A stretch of 64,000 nucleotides of DNA, taken from assembly GCA_902728285.1 (NCBI GenBank), contig CACVBU010001385.1:186001-250000 (forward strand), read 5' to 3'. A program made the translations under genes and the position numbers. This DNA comes from Clytia hemisphaerica. Taxonomy: Eukaryota > Cnidaria > Hydrozoa > Leptothecata > Clytiidae. Below, in pieces: positions 1 through 11,634 of the stretch; the first letter of the stretch is position 1, and every line of letters begins with the position of its first letter. The notes under the pieces are model-generated. The model had not been told where the DNA came from. It did no database searches and saw nothing but the letters and a program-made list of their open reading frames with translations.

Positions 1-962
1 CTCCACTATTTAGACCATATCATCATAGGCAAAATTTATGGATGGGAGCGGTTTTTACGAAACTGTAATTATTGTCTTTGTTTTATCAAAAGATAATGAA
101 TACGTCATAAACGGCTGCGTTTAGACCAACTGGTATTTGTGATTTGGCATTTGCTCATGAGGGACTCGATTTTAATAGCTTTTAGATTGTATTTTCTGTC
201 GTGGTATTTAAGGAATCGTCTTTTTAGAGTCATTACTGAAAAGGTGATTCCCTCAAGCTCAACTTTGACAGATCAAACAGTGAAAAGCATGGAATTTCTC
301 AAAAACTGCAGTCATTAAGACTGAAACTTTTTGCCGTAGGGCTAGGCTATGGCAAATCTTGCAAATTTTACAATCTATAGAAAGAACTGAATAAAAAACG
401 TGCAAATACTTTAAAAAATCAAAAATGTCATTTTTTCTCTTTGTTTTGGTTCCTTTGTTTGATTTGAAATGCCAGAAAAGGGGATTCCTTTGCTCAAAAT
501 GGCATTTCAAATGCCAACGAAATGCCAACACGCTGGCATCATTAGGCATTTGACAAACCGAACAATTGCGCGGAACAATAGAATTCAAAAGAATCCTGCA
601 AGCAATTACAAATGCCAGGCTGGTCTAAACGCAGCCAACGTCTGCACTAAATTTTGCAGGGTATCTCGCTACGCCTATGATTCATGGTCAGAGGTTACGA
701 TTTTTGTCACGAATCGGAAGTGTTCTCTGGTTTCGGAACGTTTTGGAGCAAGAGAACGGGGCCATTCCGGGCCGATGAAAATAATAGAGCGAAATTGTTT
801 CAATTTCTTTTGCTTTGTACCGTAAGTCTAATGTCTCCTTTTTCCTACTCCGAACATTTATGAACCGATATGAATACTCTCAAAAACCATAACGGATCGA
901 TACGAAACAATAACGGCTGAACATTACCTTGGTCGGTAACGAGAAATGAATCGTCATTATAC

Positions 963-3900
963 CTCTACCAAGACAATTTTCTTGCTATCATCTTCAATAT
1001 TTCCATCGTCAGAATCAACTTCATCTTTGGCAAACAAGTTCAACTGTGTGTACCGGTTGGCTCGCAACAAAAAGTCGTGGAAAAGTTGACTTTGAGATTC
1101 TTGTCTCGCTGTCGCATCTTGCCGATTTTCTACAAAGGGTTAAAATTCGAATTAAGAGCATAGTTTCTAGAGGGGTCAAGACCCCCTTAGATAAGAGGAC
1201 CCCCATTAAGTGCCAACCCCCCCCTTGGGAAATTCGTTTAAAATTTCACACCCCCTCACCCTATAACTTTATTGCAAAAGAAAAAAAATGAAATTTCGCA
1301 TAATTCGAGGAAGATCCCCCCTTAACCAAGAAGACCCCCCCCTTAACTGGCAACCCCCCCTCTTAACTGGCAACCCCTCCCCCTTAGGAAAGTCATACTT
1401 TTAACACCCCCTTGCTTTTGGTTCATCAAAACCCAAGACCCCCCTACTTAATGAAACTAGAAACTATGAAGAGTCAAGTTGACTCTCTCTCATAAACTAT
1501 TTTTTTCGAATTAGAAAACGATTCAAACTACAGGGAGTAATTTAAATCTTTTTCCAGCCAAGGAGATCAATACTTTAGTTCGAATACACCTTTTCGACCG
1601 TAGCCGCCAATTGCCGCGTGGGCATTTTTTGTCCGTTTTACTATCCTAAAACCGTCCCAGTCTTTTTTTCGCACCCTAAGACAATAAAAAACTATATTCG
1701 ACAATAGTCGACTCTCTAATTCGATCTTTAAGGGACGAAGAATTTGAATTTGAAAAGGATTCGAATTACAGGAAACTATTAATACTTTTTTCCTGGGCCC
1801 AAGGAGACCGATATTTTAGTTCGAATTATAGAAAGATAGAAAGGAATAGTAGAGATTCGAATTAGTGTGAGTTGACTGTAATGTTCAAAAATCCATTAGA
1901 GATTCTCAAAATAGACCTTATCGGAGTTTCTGCTTTTTCTAAAAAAGCGATGCATTGTGGTATTGTTTCGAGTGTATTACAATAGAATTCCCTCGAGGAA
2001 TTCCTAAAAGATTTCTATTGTAATACACTCAAAACTATCCCACAATGCATCGCTTTTTTAAAAAAATAAAAAACTCCGATAAGGTCTATTTAGTGACATT
2101 TCCAGCGGATGGAAGAGTTCAGTATTGCTTTCGTATTTCGTAGGGTAACATGGATGGTAGAGAATCTTTCTAAGAGGGGACTACTTTTTACTTTAAGGTC
2201 CCGTATTAAACGGGGGTTCAAATAAAAGGGAGAGGGTCCGAAATTTTGCTGAAGTTTAAGAAGGGATCCAAAGTTTTTGTGAAATATAATAAACGGGAAG
2301 AGGGCCGGAAAATGATCGATAATAGCATACCGTAGCGAATCTAAAAATAGACATTGATTTTTCTGTTTGACCGAAATTCAATCCCGTCAACCTTTGCGTT
2401 AATTATGCTTGCACGCAAATTACACTCAATTACAAAGAAAAAGTAATAACTTTCACGACTTTTGAATTAAAACAAAAAAGGATTGTGGGATTGAATTTCG
2501 GTCAAATGAGAGAAGTAATAATCGTGACGTTTGCACGACGAAGCGCTATTAATAATCGGGTTAAGCCGTTTATTCAGGACTTTAGATTAGTTAATTTCGC
2601 CAGTAAGGTAGAGTTAGGGTTCCGTGAAACGTGGACTGCCTTCACAAAATCACAAACCTCGATCATATTCTTGCATGAGTGGATTGATCCATTCTTTCAA
2701 CGTGTATCGAGGTGTGTTAGTCAAAGTGTGAACGACTGCTGATTTCCCACTCCCTGCAGGCCCTGTCAACAATAAGATCTGTCCTGTTGAAGTCTAAAAG
2801 ATTAAGCGAAGAAAGAAAATCTTTTGATTAGTTGTCTCGATGTTTGATTCCAGAAAAAAATTGAATATGGAAGGTGGAGGATATAACAATTTTCAGTGAT
2901 TTACCCCCAGACAAACTGACAGGTTTTTACCCCCGGACAAGCATCAGTTTACTCCCCGGACAACCCAAATTACCCCCGGACAGAGCAAATTTACCCCCAG
3001 ACAAGGCAAATTTTGATGAATTTTGTTTCGCTACCCAATATATATCCGCAAACCCTCCCCCCATGTACGGACATTTACTAGAAGAGCCCAATTCCTTTAA
3101 TTTACTCTTTAATATTTACATAAATCAAGATATTTCACGTCAATGTTGGATCAAGGAAGTTGGATTGCAAGTTATTACAAAAAACATTTCAAAGAACATT
3201 GAAACTTCAACATATATCGGCCAAAGACGCAAAAATAAAATTCACCGGTCTACTTAAATACTTATAGAAATGTTCGTTTCATGTATAAAAAAGTTATTTT
3301 CCATCAGGATATACAAATGAAACTACCATATCTACCCACAATATTGTCGTATTCACCGAATGAATAGACGGACCTTTTCCTAACATTTCTAAGATCCCTT
3401 TTTGAACTGTTTGACTATTTTCTTTAGAGATTATTTTCACCTACAGTGCTCTGTGACTTTCCGAGGCAGAGGTCACAGTTTCTCCTATCTCGCCTTCCCC
3501 TAAAATTTGCACAAGTCAGCAGCTGTAAGCTGGTACAATGAGTGAAGGGCGCAAAATTTGTGTAGGAGAACAGATTTTTATGGCACTCTAATTTTCTATT
3601 AATAGTAAAAAGCTGATTAGAGTGTCATCAAAATCTGCCCTCCTACACAAATTTTGCGCCCCTCTTGAGTCTTGGCTACGCTACTGAACAAGTGCGGTGC
3701 CATGATGCTAAAGAGTAGGGTGATTTAAAAGAAAAATATAAATTGATACCTCTGTTTCCAACCATGATTTGACTTCTTGAATCTTTTTCTTATGTATCGC
3801 CAACTCTTCCTACAAGAAAATGATATCAGAACATGTTGCTCGACGACCTTCCCTTTTACTGCAGAATTAATTTGGACTAGTTCTGGCGGAAAGTTTTTTT

Positions 3901-5059
3901 ATAAGAACATCAAAAATCTTAAGAAGCTTTTGGAAGTTCTTACTTCCTCTAAGCCTATAAATGTTCTAAAAATATTCTTACTTTCACCCTTTTGTGAGTA
4001 TTTTCGTATGTTTTTCTATGAGTCCATTAAAAAACCTTACAATGTTCTTTAATTATTGCTCTTAATATTTTAAAAAACTCTAAAGAAAAATTGTTGTCTT
4101 TTTTTCCAACCTTTATCCTGTCATCTGTAAAAATATTGCATTTAAGCATAGCGGCCTGCTGTCCAATTTGAAAATACACACTTTCGTAGGTGTCAATTTT
4201 ACTTCAAAAGAGATTTTCAAAAAAAAACACAAAGACAGAATGTAAAGGTTCTTACCTCACAAGTGGGCTTGTATTTATCCACCCATGGAATAGATTCGTC
4301 TAAAACAAAAGTGAAGACTTTAAAATAAAACATATCGTTAGTTATTCCCCTGGAGGGGGGCTACTAGGTAGACGGGGGGATGCCACTCGCCTTTCGAACC
4401 TCGGACTCTTAGCGGAACTAAAAATAAGAAATATAGGAAAATTTTGTGAATTTTACGACCCTTATTGGAACTGATTTGACCAAATCTCGATGTTTTTTGG
4501 GGAAAAAAAGTTTGAAATTTTCCTATTTTTCCAGTCCTTAATGGAATTGTGATAGAATTTTCTGATTTTTTTTTAAGGGCGGTAAATACTTATACCTTCA
4601 CTTAGCCTAAGTACCCCCCCCCCCAAGGTTGTTCTTAGCTTTATGCTATGCACTTCTATAAAGCCTTAAGTATGGTCCCTTTATAGTTAAAAATGCTTTA
4701 TAAACCTTAATCTGCAAATTTAAATTTTCTTAATTCGAACAGATTTAAGTGTTCTCCGTGCTTGCTCGAGTTATGGAGAGTCCACTGTAGTATAAACAAA
4801 GAACAACAGTACCTTTCTTGCCATCATTGTTAACATCAATGAGATCAATCACTTCTTTGTGCGTTCTTCTTTTCTGATACCCCCTCTTTTGGTTGTCGCC
4901 AGCATTCACTCCAAAGTCATCAAATGATGGTGCAATCCACGCTGCTTTTCTCTGCAATGCGAAATATACACTGACCATATCTATATATCCCTGGACCAAG
5001 CTATATCCACCATCTTTGATTGAAGTTTCTTTGAAAGTTGGTACCCGCAAAGAAGCCAT
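963..5059 (-). CDS. RAD17: RAD17-like checkpoint clamp loader, 5' part (partial gene)
   Basis: RAD17 loads the 9-1-1 clamp at damaged DNA in the nucleus. Minus-strand exons I can place: 4813-5059 (ATG at 5057-5059; contains APSFDDF, as in the RAD17 N-terminus), 4256-4299 (IPWVDKYKPTCE), 3750-3809 (EELAIHKKKIQEVKSWL), 2658-2793 (Walker A GPAGSGKS, then LKEWINPLM) and 963-1089 (FHDFLLRANRY ... KKIVLVE, the Walker B region). All have GT..AG borders. Phases agree across the first four exons. Exon 2658-2793 ends in phase 1 and exon 963-1089 starts in phase 2, so at least one exon between them (about 1.1-2.65 kb, filled with repeats) was not found. The match is to the known RAD17 order: WVDKYKP, ELAxHKKKIxEVxxWL, P-loop, EWINP, FLLRAxxY, KKIxLVE. 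The rest of the gene lies left of the window. The family call is firm; the exact N-terminus is less so, because an acceptor near 4960 could also be used. Confidence 0.82.
1159..1468. repeat. Short TIR element filled with C-run repeats
   Basis: Perfect 12-bp inverted ends, CATAGTTTCTAG (1159-1170) and CTAGAAACTATG (1457-1468), enclose several imperfect copies of a unit of the form CCCCCCTTAACTGGCAA. No ORF is convincing. It lies in a RAD17 intron and looks like a non-autonomous DNA transposon. I see no clear target duplication. Confidence 0.55.
1911..2089. repeat. Near-palindromic MITE
   Basis: The two arms are inverted copies of each other over about 80 bp. The outer ends are ATAGACCTTATCGGAG and its complement; inner blocks include GCGATGCATTGTGG and GTGTATTACAATAGAA. 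The centre is a short GAATTCCCTCGAGGAATTC palindrome. It has no coding capacity and sits in a RAD17 intron. Confidence 0.75.
3547..3661. repeat. Short inverted-repeat element (MITE)
   Basis: Arms beginning GGGCGCAAAATTTGTGTAGG and its complement fold back over about 45 bp around an AT-rich loop (TTTTCTATTAATAG). It is about 115 bp long, noncoding, and lies about 90 bp below the RAD17 exon at 3750-3809. Confidence 0.7.
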
Positions 5060-6204
5060 TGTAGTGTTTGAAACTTTGCCTACCGACAAACAGCGCTACA
5101 TCAGATCTAGCACTCTTTCCGCAGGTACCAATATCAAAAAAACTCAGATCATAATATTTTGCATTGCATTGAATAACTTATAATAAAGGTCAGTGCAAAT
5201 ATACAATGAAATACACGTTTTTTTATAAGAACAAATCACCTTCCATGGACAAAATTATAAAGAACAAGTTAAGAACATTTTAAGGCTTTGCGGACTCTAA
5301 AATACCCGATGTGTTCATAGAAAAATGGCCAAAAATGCTCACAAAAAGGTTAAATAATTAAGAGCATGTTAAGAACACTTATAAGCTTAAAGTTAAGAAA
5401 ATCAGAAAACGTCAAAATTTTGGATGCTCTCATAAAGAAACTTGTAATATTTGATTAAGAAGAGAATTCCCTGCCAAGTTTTAAACACCAAAAAATGATT
5501 TTTAAGTGTTTTAATTTTCTTCTGGAACGTAGAATGTTAACTAAGAGTTTTAACATTAGACCTAAGTCTGAGTTTGGTCCTTAGAATCTCAGAATCAAAA
5601 AGATCAATATTGTTCCAATAGGGCTGAGAATATAGTCTAGAAGCCACAGAATCTCTCCAAAATCGAAATATCCAGATTCTGCTCAAAAAAGAATGACACA
5701 TTGGAAAAATGCAATTTTTGTTGATTTTGGCTAATGTCTTGTAACTTCTTAGCAAATGTTTCATGTGAGAGGCGAAAATACAGGATTGTGGATTAGGACT
5801 CTAGGAATTCACTGGAATTTTTTTTTATCAAAATGTGTAGTTTTGAGGCTAATATTACCCTTTTTCTATCTTGTTTTGAAATAGCCTCAATTAAGCACAT
5901 ATTGAATATCCACATTTGGAACTGGTTCAAAGTTGAAGATCACAGATTGAATTTTTCTAACATATACTTATGTGAAAGAATTTCAAGTGATAAATGTGAA
6001 AAATTGTGGCTCGAACTTGCTGTATTGATAATTTTTCAATAATTAAAAAAACAATATAGCAAATGAATACTAGTGATGAAAATAATGAATCTGGTGTTCT
6101 TGAAAAATTAGTAAAAAATAGAACATATTTGAAGTATTTACTTACTAATTTGTGAAATCATGCGGCTAATATTCTCACTTTTTTGAAAAAAGGCCCTTAT
6201 TTTT

Positions 6205-7225
6205 AATGGTAGCCACACCCATTTACAAAAGAATTCCAAAGACCTGAATTGTTTGAGAATATAGATATAAATTTTCACTTTCTGAATTCAAAAGTATCAA
6301 CTAATAGTTGACCTGTGATTCTACGTGGCTAAAAAGACTTACTAAAATTTACGGATTGTTAAAAAGGCTACCCACATTTTTTCACATCGTGAGTGAAAAA
6401 AATAACCTTGTCTAAAGTTTCGAAAATTTCATTGCCTTTCTTTTGATACCTTGCATGCCTTTCTTTAAAATTGATATGTGATTAATTGTGGCAATAAAAC
6501 ATGACAGGGAAAATCTATAAATTACGCTTAAGATGAAGAAAAACTACTAGTTACTAAGTATGCAAATAGCCACACATTTTAACACAAAATCATACAGGAA
6601 GTGTTACAAAAAGTATTTCGATGGAATTAGCCACATATTTAGCACAATATCCCAAAATTTCGTAACTACAGCTTTTTTACATGGTGAATAAAGTCAGTAC
6701 GTAAAAAATGCCTGTTGAAACGTTTTTCCTCAAGTCAAACATCACAATTGCAAGGAGTATTTAGCCACTTAAATTCACGTTTCTGATGCTGTATCCTTAG
6801 AAAATGAAAACAAAACCATTCAATAAGTATCATCTCAAGCGTCTCAAGCAACAAACTTTCAAATTCCACGATTAGACTTTTTTATTCAATACTTTTGTCT
6901 CTGGGTTCATTTTAAGTCTATTAACCACATTATTTCACTTTCAAGGATCAATAGCCCACATTTTTTCACATAATCTCAAAATTTTATTATTCAATGTAAT
7001 CTGTGCAAAATTTGGGTGACTGATCTTTTAAATTGAAGTTGCTACACCTTTTTGAAATTAGTTGGTAGAATTAGCCACTCAAAAAATTAGCCACAATCTT
7101 TCACACACTTTAAAGGCTAATTACTAGCCACTGAAGATCACTAGGAATTTCGTTTCAAATGCAAAATAAATTTTTGTCATTTTGGGACATTGGAATTAAT
7201 TTTTTTAACTGTAGCCACAAAATAT
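6205..7225. repeat. Dispersed AGCCAC..TTTCAC minisatellite-like repeat
   Basis: At least ten imperfect copies of AGCCACA followed by T-rich sequence and often TTTCACA recur at irregular spacing, roughly at 6211, 6370, 6570, 6635, 6760, 6920, 6950, 7070, 7090, 7125 and 7213. They are all in one orientation. No ORF explains the pattern. Confidence 0.5.
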
Positions 7226-7645
7226 AACATTTTATAGGCTTTTTAAAATCATCACTAAAAAAGTTGAATTATGTCATTCTTTAAAATTGGTCGAACCCCT
7301 CCCCCCTCCCCTGGGCATTTTTTGGCCTTTTCAAGCCTGTAAATATGTCAAAATTATTGCAAGTCTAACTTTTTTCATTTGATGTACTAGATTTTTTTTT
7401 GTAATTGCGCAGAATAGGTTGAATTTTCACAAAAAACACTACATCTTGAATTTACTGTCTTTGTCATTTGATGCCCCACCCTACTACGGGGGCAAGTGAA
7501 CACTATGGTTCAACTTACTAAAAGATTTTTGTGAACTTTATAAAAACACATATCTTTTAATACAAAGCGTTTTATTTTGCTCTACTTCTGAAGCAAGGCC
7601 GTGGCGAAAATAAACTGGCGAGGACTCTATTAAATCTTTTTACTG

Positions 7646-7812
7646 CAATAGTTGTTTTGGAGAACGCGACGGCCTATTGAATTACAAATTAATCCACATA
7701 CATTACTTTTCCTCAACCCATAAAAGCGTGATAAATTTATTTTGTCTCTAGGTAACTGTTGTGGAGTAATAAGTTATTCAATAGGCCGTCGCGTTCTCCA
7801 AAAGAACTATTG
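7646..7812. repeat. Inverted-repeat element (MITE)
   Basis: The arms CAATAGTTGTTTTGGAGAAC ... GGCCTATTGAA (left) and their complement ending at 7812 pair over about 40 bp, around about 80 bp of unpaired AT-rich DNA. No coding capacity. Confidence 0.7.
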
Positions 7813-8430
7813 TGCGCTAATATTTTGTTTCTCATCACAATTTCATTTAGAAATGTCGCGAAATGTCGCAAAATGTTGCGATTGCTAAAAGATACTTACC
7901 AAACAATTATGTTTTTAGCTCTAACATGGTAGCAACCAGTTTCTAGAGGTAGAACAAGGAAATGCAATAAGATAAGAATTACCTTAGTACTCATCATAAT
8001 ACAACTGAAGGATGGTAAAATATCAATCAACGTCTTCTCAAAGCCAGTATACATGCACCAATGCACTTTATCACTTTTCTGTTTTTGAACTGTCTTTTTT
8101 ATTTTGAATTATCTGAGAAAGAACGAATATTTTAAAATTCAATTAGCGCTTAGGTCGTTTTATTTTGTATCTGTACAGGGAGTGGACAAACATTTTCAGG
8201 GGATTAAATCTGAGGGGGGGGAGGTCCAGAGGAGTAATTTTTCATTTTTCTAGGGTGTTAAAGTCACTAACATTTCCAGGAGGTAAAGGTAAAAAAAGAC
8301 ACTGATTTTAGTTCGTCGACCATCTCTTGAAGGCATGAGAAGAATTTTTCCAATGGGTCTTTAAAAAAAAATTTTCTTTTGACTTGAAAAGGTTCGTCCA
8401 TCCATGTATGGATATTTAATGGAACAGCCT

Positions 8431-10520
8431 ATTAGGTTCTAGTTCTAGTTCTATTAAGTGATCACATAATACGCTAACGTACATTATCATGATATTGAAA
8501 ATAAAAAGTTATAAAAAATACCTAATAAAATGAAAATAACTAAAGCTAAAAGTGACTGTAAGAAGAAGTAGTAAGATAGCGAAGTAGCAAGATATGACTG
8601 AAGCTGAAAGACACCACCACAAGGATTTAGAATAGTATGTAGTGAACGGGAGGCTAAGATGTGATAATGTAGACCTGAAAGACTTGTGATTTGATGAAGT
8701 TAATAAGATATAAAATATACATTTAAGTTTTTATATAATATATAAATATGATTACTTAAAATTAAATATTATGATTCAGTATTATGTTTAATATAGGCTA
8801 AAAAGAAAGCAGAAACATTAATAGTAAATAAATAACTTTTGCCTTGAATGCACGACCTAGCTGCTGAGCTGAATAGAAAAGAAGAATAGAATTAGTGAGA
8901 GTTTGAGATTAGAGGATGATGACTAGATTGAGACTAGATACTAAGGCACAGCAGGAATAGAGCTAAAATAAAAGCTTGAAATCAGGAGGAGTTATGAGCA
9001 AGTGAAGGCAAAATGTAAACAATTAAAATGATACATACAAGTTAAGTATAGTGCTCATTGACACCTTTACAAAAAGAATCATAATTTAACTCAGATATGA
9101 GATTCACGGGTAATTCATTCCACAGGCGGATGGTTGACGGGAAGTAACTGAATTCATATGTTTGAATCCTTGCATTGATTGGAATAAGTTTAAGATGAGT
9201 GTTACGTGCACGAGGTGCAAGAGCGGATAAAGATTCAACTTTGCCATGAAGAATTTTATGCATGAATTTAACTTTATTTGCTGTTCTCCTGGTTTGAAGG
9301 GTTTTAAGTTCAAGATTACGAAGCATCGATGAGGGACTACTCATTTGCCGCCAGTCATTCGAGATGAAGCGTGCAGCTTTCCTCTGAACCATTTCCAGCT
9401 TATAGATGTTGGAGGCTGAGTGAGGGTCCCATACGACTGATCCATATTCCAGGATGGGTCGGACATAGGTTTTGTAGCATTGAAGCTTTGTATTTGGGTG
9501 ACATGATCTGAGATTCCTTTGTATGAAACATCGAGTTTGGTTGGCTTTCTTAACAGTATAGTCGTTATGGACATTCCAGGAGAGTTTTTTGTGGATATAC
9601 ACACCTAGATATTTCGCTGAGTCAACAACTTCGAGTACTTGGTTGTGCATTGAATATGGTTGAATGATAGTATTACGCTTGTTGGTGATTTGTAAAACTT
9701 TACATTTGTCCGGGTTGAACTCCATTGACCATTCATGTTCCCAATTCATGAGTTGGTTTAAGTCTTCCTGAAAGCTTATGGCATCATTAATTGAGTCAAT
9801 GACTCTGTAAATGAGTGCATCATCAGCAAACAATCTTATTTTACATTTAACCAATTCAGGAAGATCGTTTATGTAAACTAAAAACAAAAGAGGGCCGAGG
9901 ACTGTGCCTTGAGGAACTCCAGAGATAACATTAGCTTTTTCAGATGACTTGCCGTTAACGACAACAGTTTGAGTGCGATCGGAGAGGTAGTTGGTGATCC
10001 ATTCAAGAGTTTTACCCCTTACGCCATAATGATGAAGTTTTAGACAAAGTTTTTTGTGGTCAACTTTATCAAAAGCCTTTGAAAAGTCAAGTAGAATTGA
10101 GTCGATTTGCTTAGCTTCGTTCAGGGACTTTAGCAAGGTCTTGGATGGTTGTTACAAGTTGTGATTCACATGACCGATGTTTCCTGAAACCATGCTGGCT
10201 ATCTGTCAGAATGTTCGTGTTGTTAAGGTGGGCCATAATGTTGCTAAATATGCTCCAAAATTTTACAGGATATGGAGGTAAGACTGATAGGCCTGTAGTT
10301 ACAGGCTTTGGATTTGTCGGTTTTACCAGGTTTGAAAACAGGGGCAACCAGGGCATGCCTCCAGTCATCTGGGATGGAAGACTGTTTGAGTGAAGCTTGC
10401 ATCACTAAGGTAAGACCAGGAGATATTTGGTCAGCAAACTCTTTGAGAAATCTTGATGAGACACCGTCTGGACCAGCAGCTTTGTTAGGGTTGATGATAA
10501 TTAATGATGGTAATGATAAT
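8431..10520 (-). mobile_element. CR1-like LINE, 5'-truncated and frameshifted
   Basis: The minus strand encodes most of a reverse transcriptase. In order: NKAAGPDGVSSRFLKEF, a YRPISLTS motif, DSQHGFRKHRSC, DFSKAFDKVDH, SGVPQGTVLGPLLF, the catalytic FADDALIY, and a C-terminal region (LEYGSVVWDPH, VQRKAARF) typical of the CR1/jockey group. The largest open stretch is 9042-10136. Two frameshifts, near 10245 and near 10125, separate the conserved blocks, and the endonuclease part is missing. After the stop, about 600 bp of 3' UTR runs to a short TAGAAC-type repeat at 8434-8453, a usual CR1-type 3' end. It is a dead copy. Confidence 0.85.
9042..10520 (-). pseudogene. Broken reverse transcriptase ORF of the CR1-like LINE
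   Basis: Three minus-strand frames must be joined to read the protein: 10244-10520, about 10125-10300, and 9042-10136. The last includes the YxDD-type box (FADD) and the whole thumb and C-terminal region. The N-terminal endonuclease is absent. The ORF is not expressible as it stands. Confidence 0.8.
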
Positions 10521-11029
10521 TGCTTTCCCATGGCTATTTACTTTCTATCTTTTATTGTGATTATGTGGCTGAACTTGCTCTTGTTCAAATTTTATACTAG
10601 TCATTAAGAATAAGCGAGGTTTAGATTACAAACAATGCTAAGAAAAGTGTTACAGAAAAAATACTTAAAAAAAAATATTTCATGAGATCCTTTCTTGGTT
10701 TCATGTTTATCGAAACAATTCTCCTCCAGAAAAACAATTCCTACATAAGGCTTGATTGCCTCGTTTTCCGACTACTTGATCCTTGACATAGCTGTATGTA
10801 TTCCAACATAGGTAGGTTCATATAGAGAAGATAAGCTTGAAACTCTGGCCTTCCGATGTTTTTGAGGACCGGAAAAAATTATCAAACCATGCTAAGTTTT
10901 GAGCAAAAACATGAACAATATTTTACTGTACTGTAAATATAACTCAGAAAAAATCTATAATGAAGAATCTTTGAAAAAAGACTGGAATCTGGAAGTCACA
11001 TTTCAATGAGTATTATAATTTCGTATCAA

Positions 11030-11440
11030 TATGTAAAAAATCAGACCAAAACTGGTCAAAAAGAAGTTCCACTACTTTAAATAAATGGCTTCAACCACTT
11101 TTTTAGAGAACCTTACCCAAAATAATTAATAAAGTAATTTCACAAAAAGTCCATGAAAACCCATTTTTAGGCACTTTTTGGCCCAAATTTTTACCCCCAA
11201 AAAATGTTTTATCAAAATCATTGTGACAAAAAACAAAAACAAAAAAAGATAAACAAGCAACATGCTGAATGGACCTACCTGATGATGAAAGTTAGATAGC
11301 AATTTTTCGGCCGGAAAAAAATGTTTTTCGAAAATCGAGCTCCGTCACGTTTTAGGTATTGTCATTTCACATCAGTGCGCAAAATTTCATAAAAATTATA
11401 ATGTTAAAATCGATGCTGAGAATGGTTTATTTAAAGTAAA
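11030..11440. repeat. Fragment of a recurring composite repeat (GGACCTACCT family)
   Basis: It contains ACAAGCAACATGCTGAATGG followed by ACCTACCT, and blocks such as CACTTTTTGGCCCAAATTT and CTCCGTCACGTTTTAGG. The same blocks recur in the same order at 22610-23342 and 31440-32425. Noncoding. Confidence 0.6.
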
Positions 11441-11634
11441 AGTCGTACAACAATAAGTATCCAGAAGAAAAGAACTTGTATCCCCTTCCTTACAGTGAGC
11501 ATCTCCTAAATGATATTGCTGTTTCTTTATCATGATAAAAATTATTTAACGTAGATCTGCTCAAAGTTAAAAATAGCTAATTTAAAGAAAATACCTGGAA
11601 TTTTACATATTATCCAGATTTAAGGATTTGATAT

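Larger units (their letters stand above)
5500..8400. other. AT-rich intergenic DNA, no gene seen
   Basis: Only short unconvincing ORFs are present. It contains the AGCCAC repeat region and the inverted repeat at 7646-7812, listed separately. I see nothing else I can support. Confidence 0.5.

Noticed and set aside
2100-2190. Missing RAD17 exon
   Set aside because: One frame reads NTELFHPLEMS, loosely like the expected region, but the splice phases do not fit and the stretch abuts a MITE.
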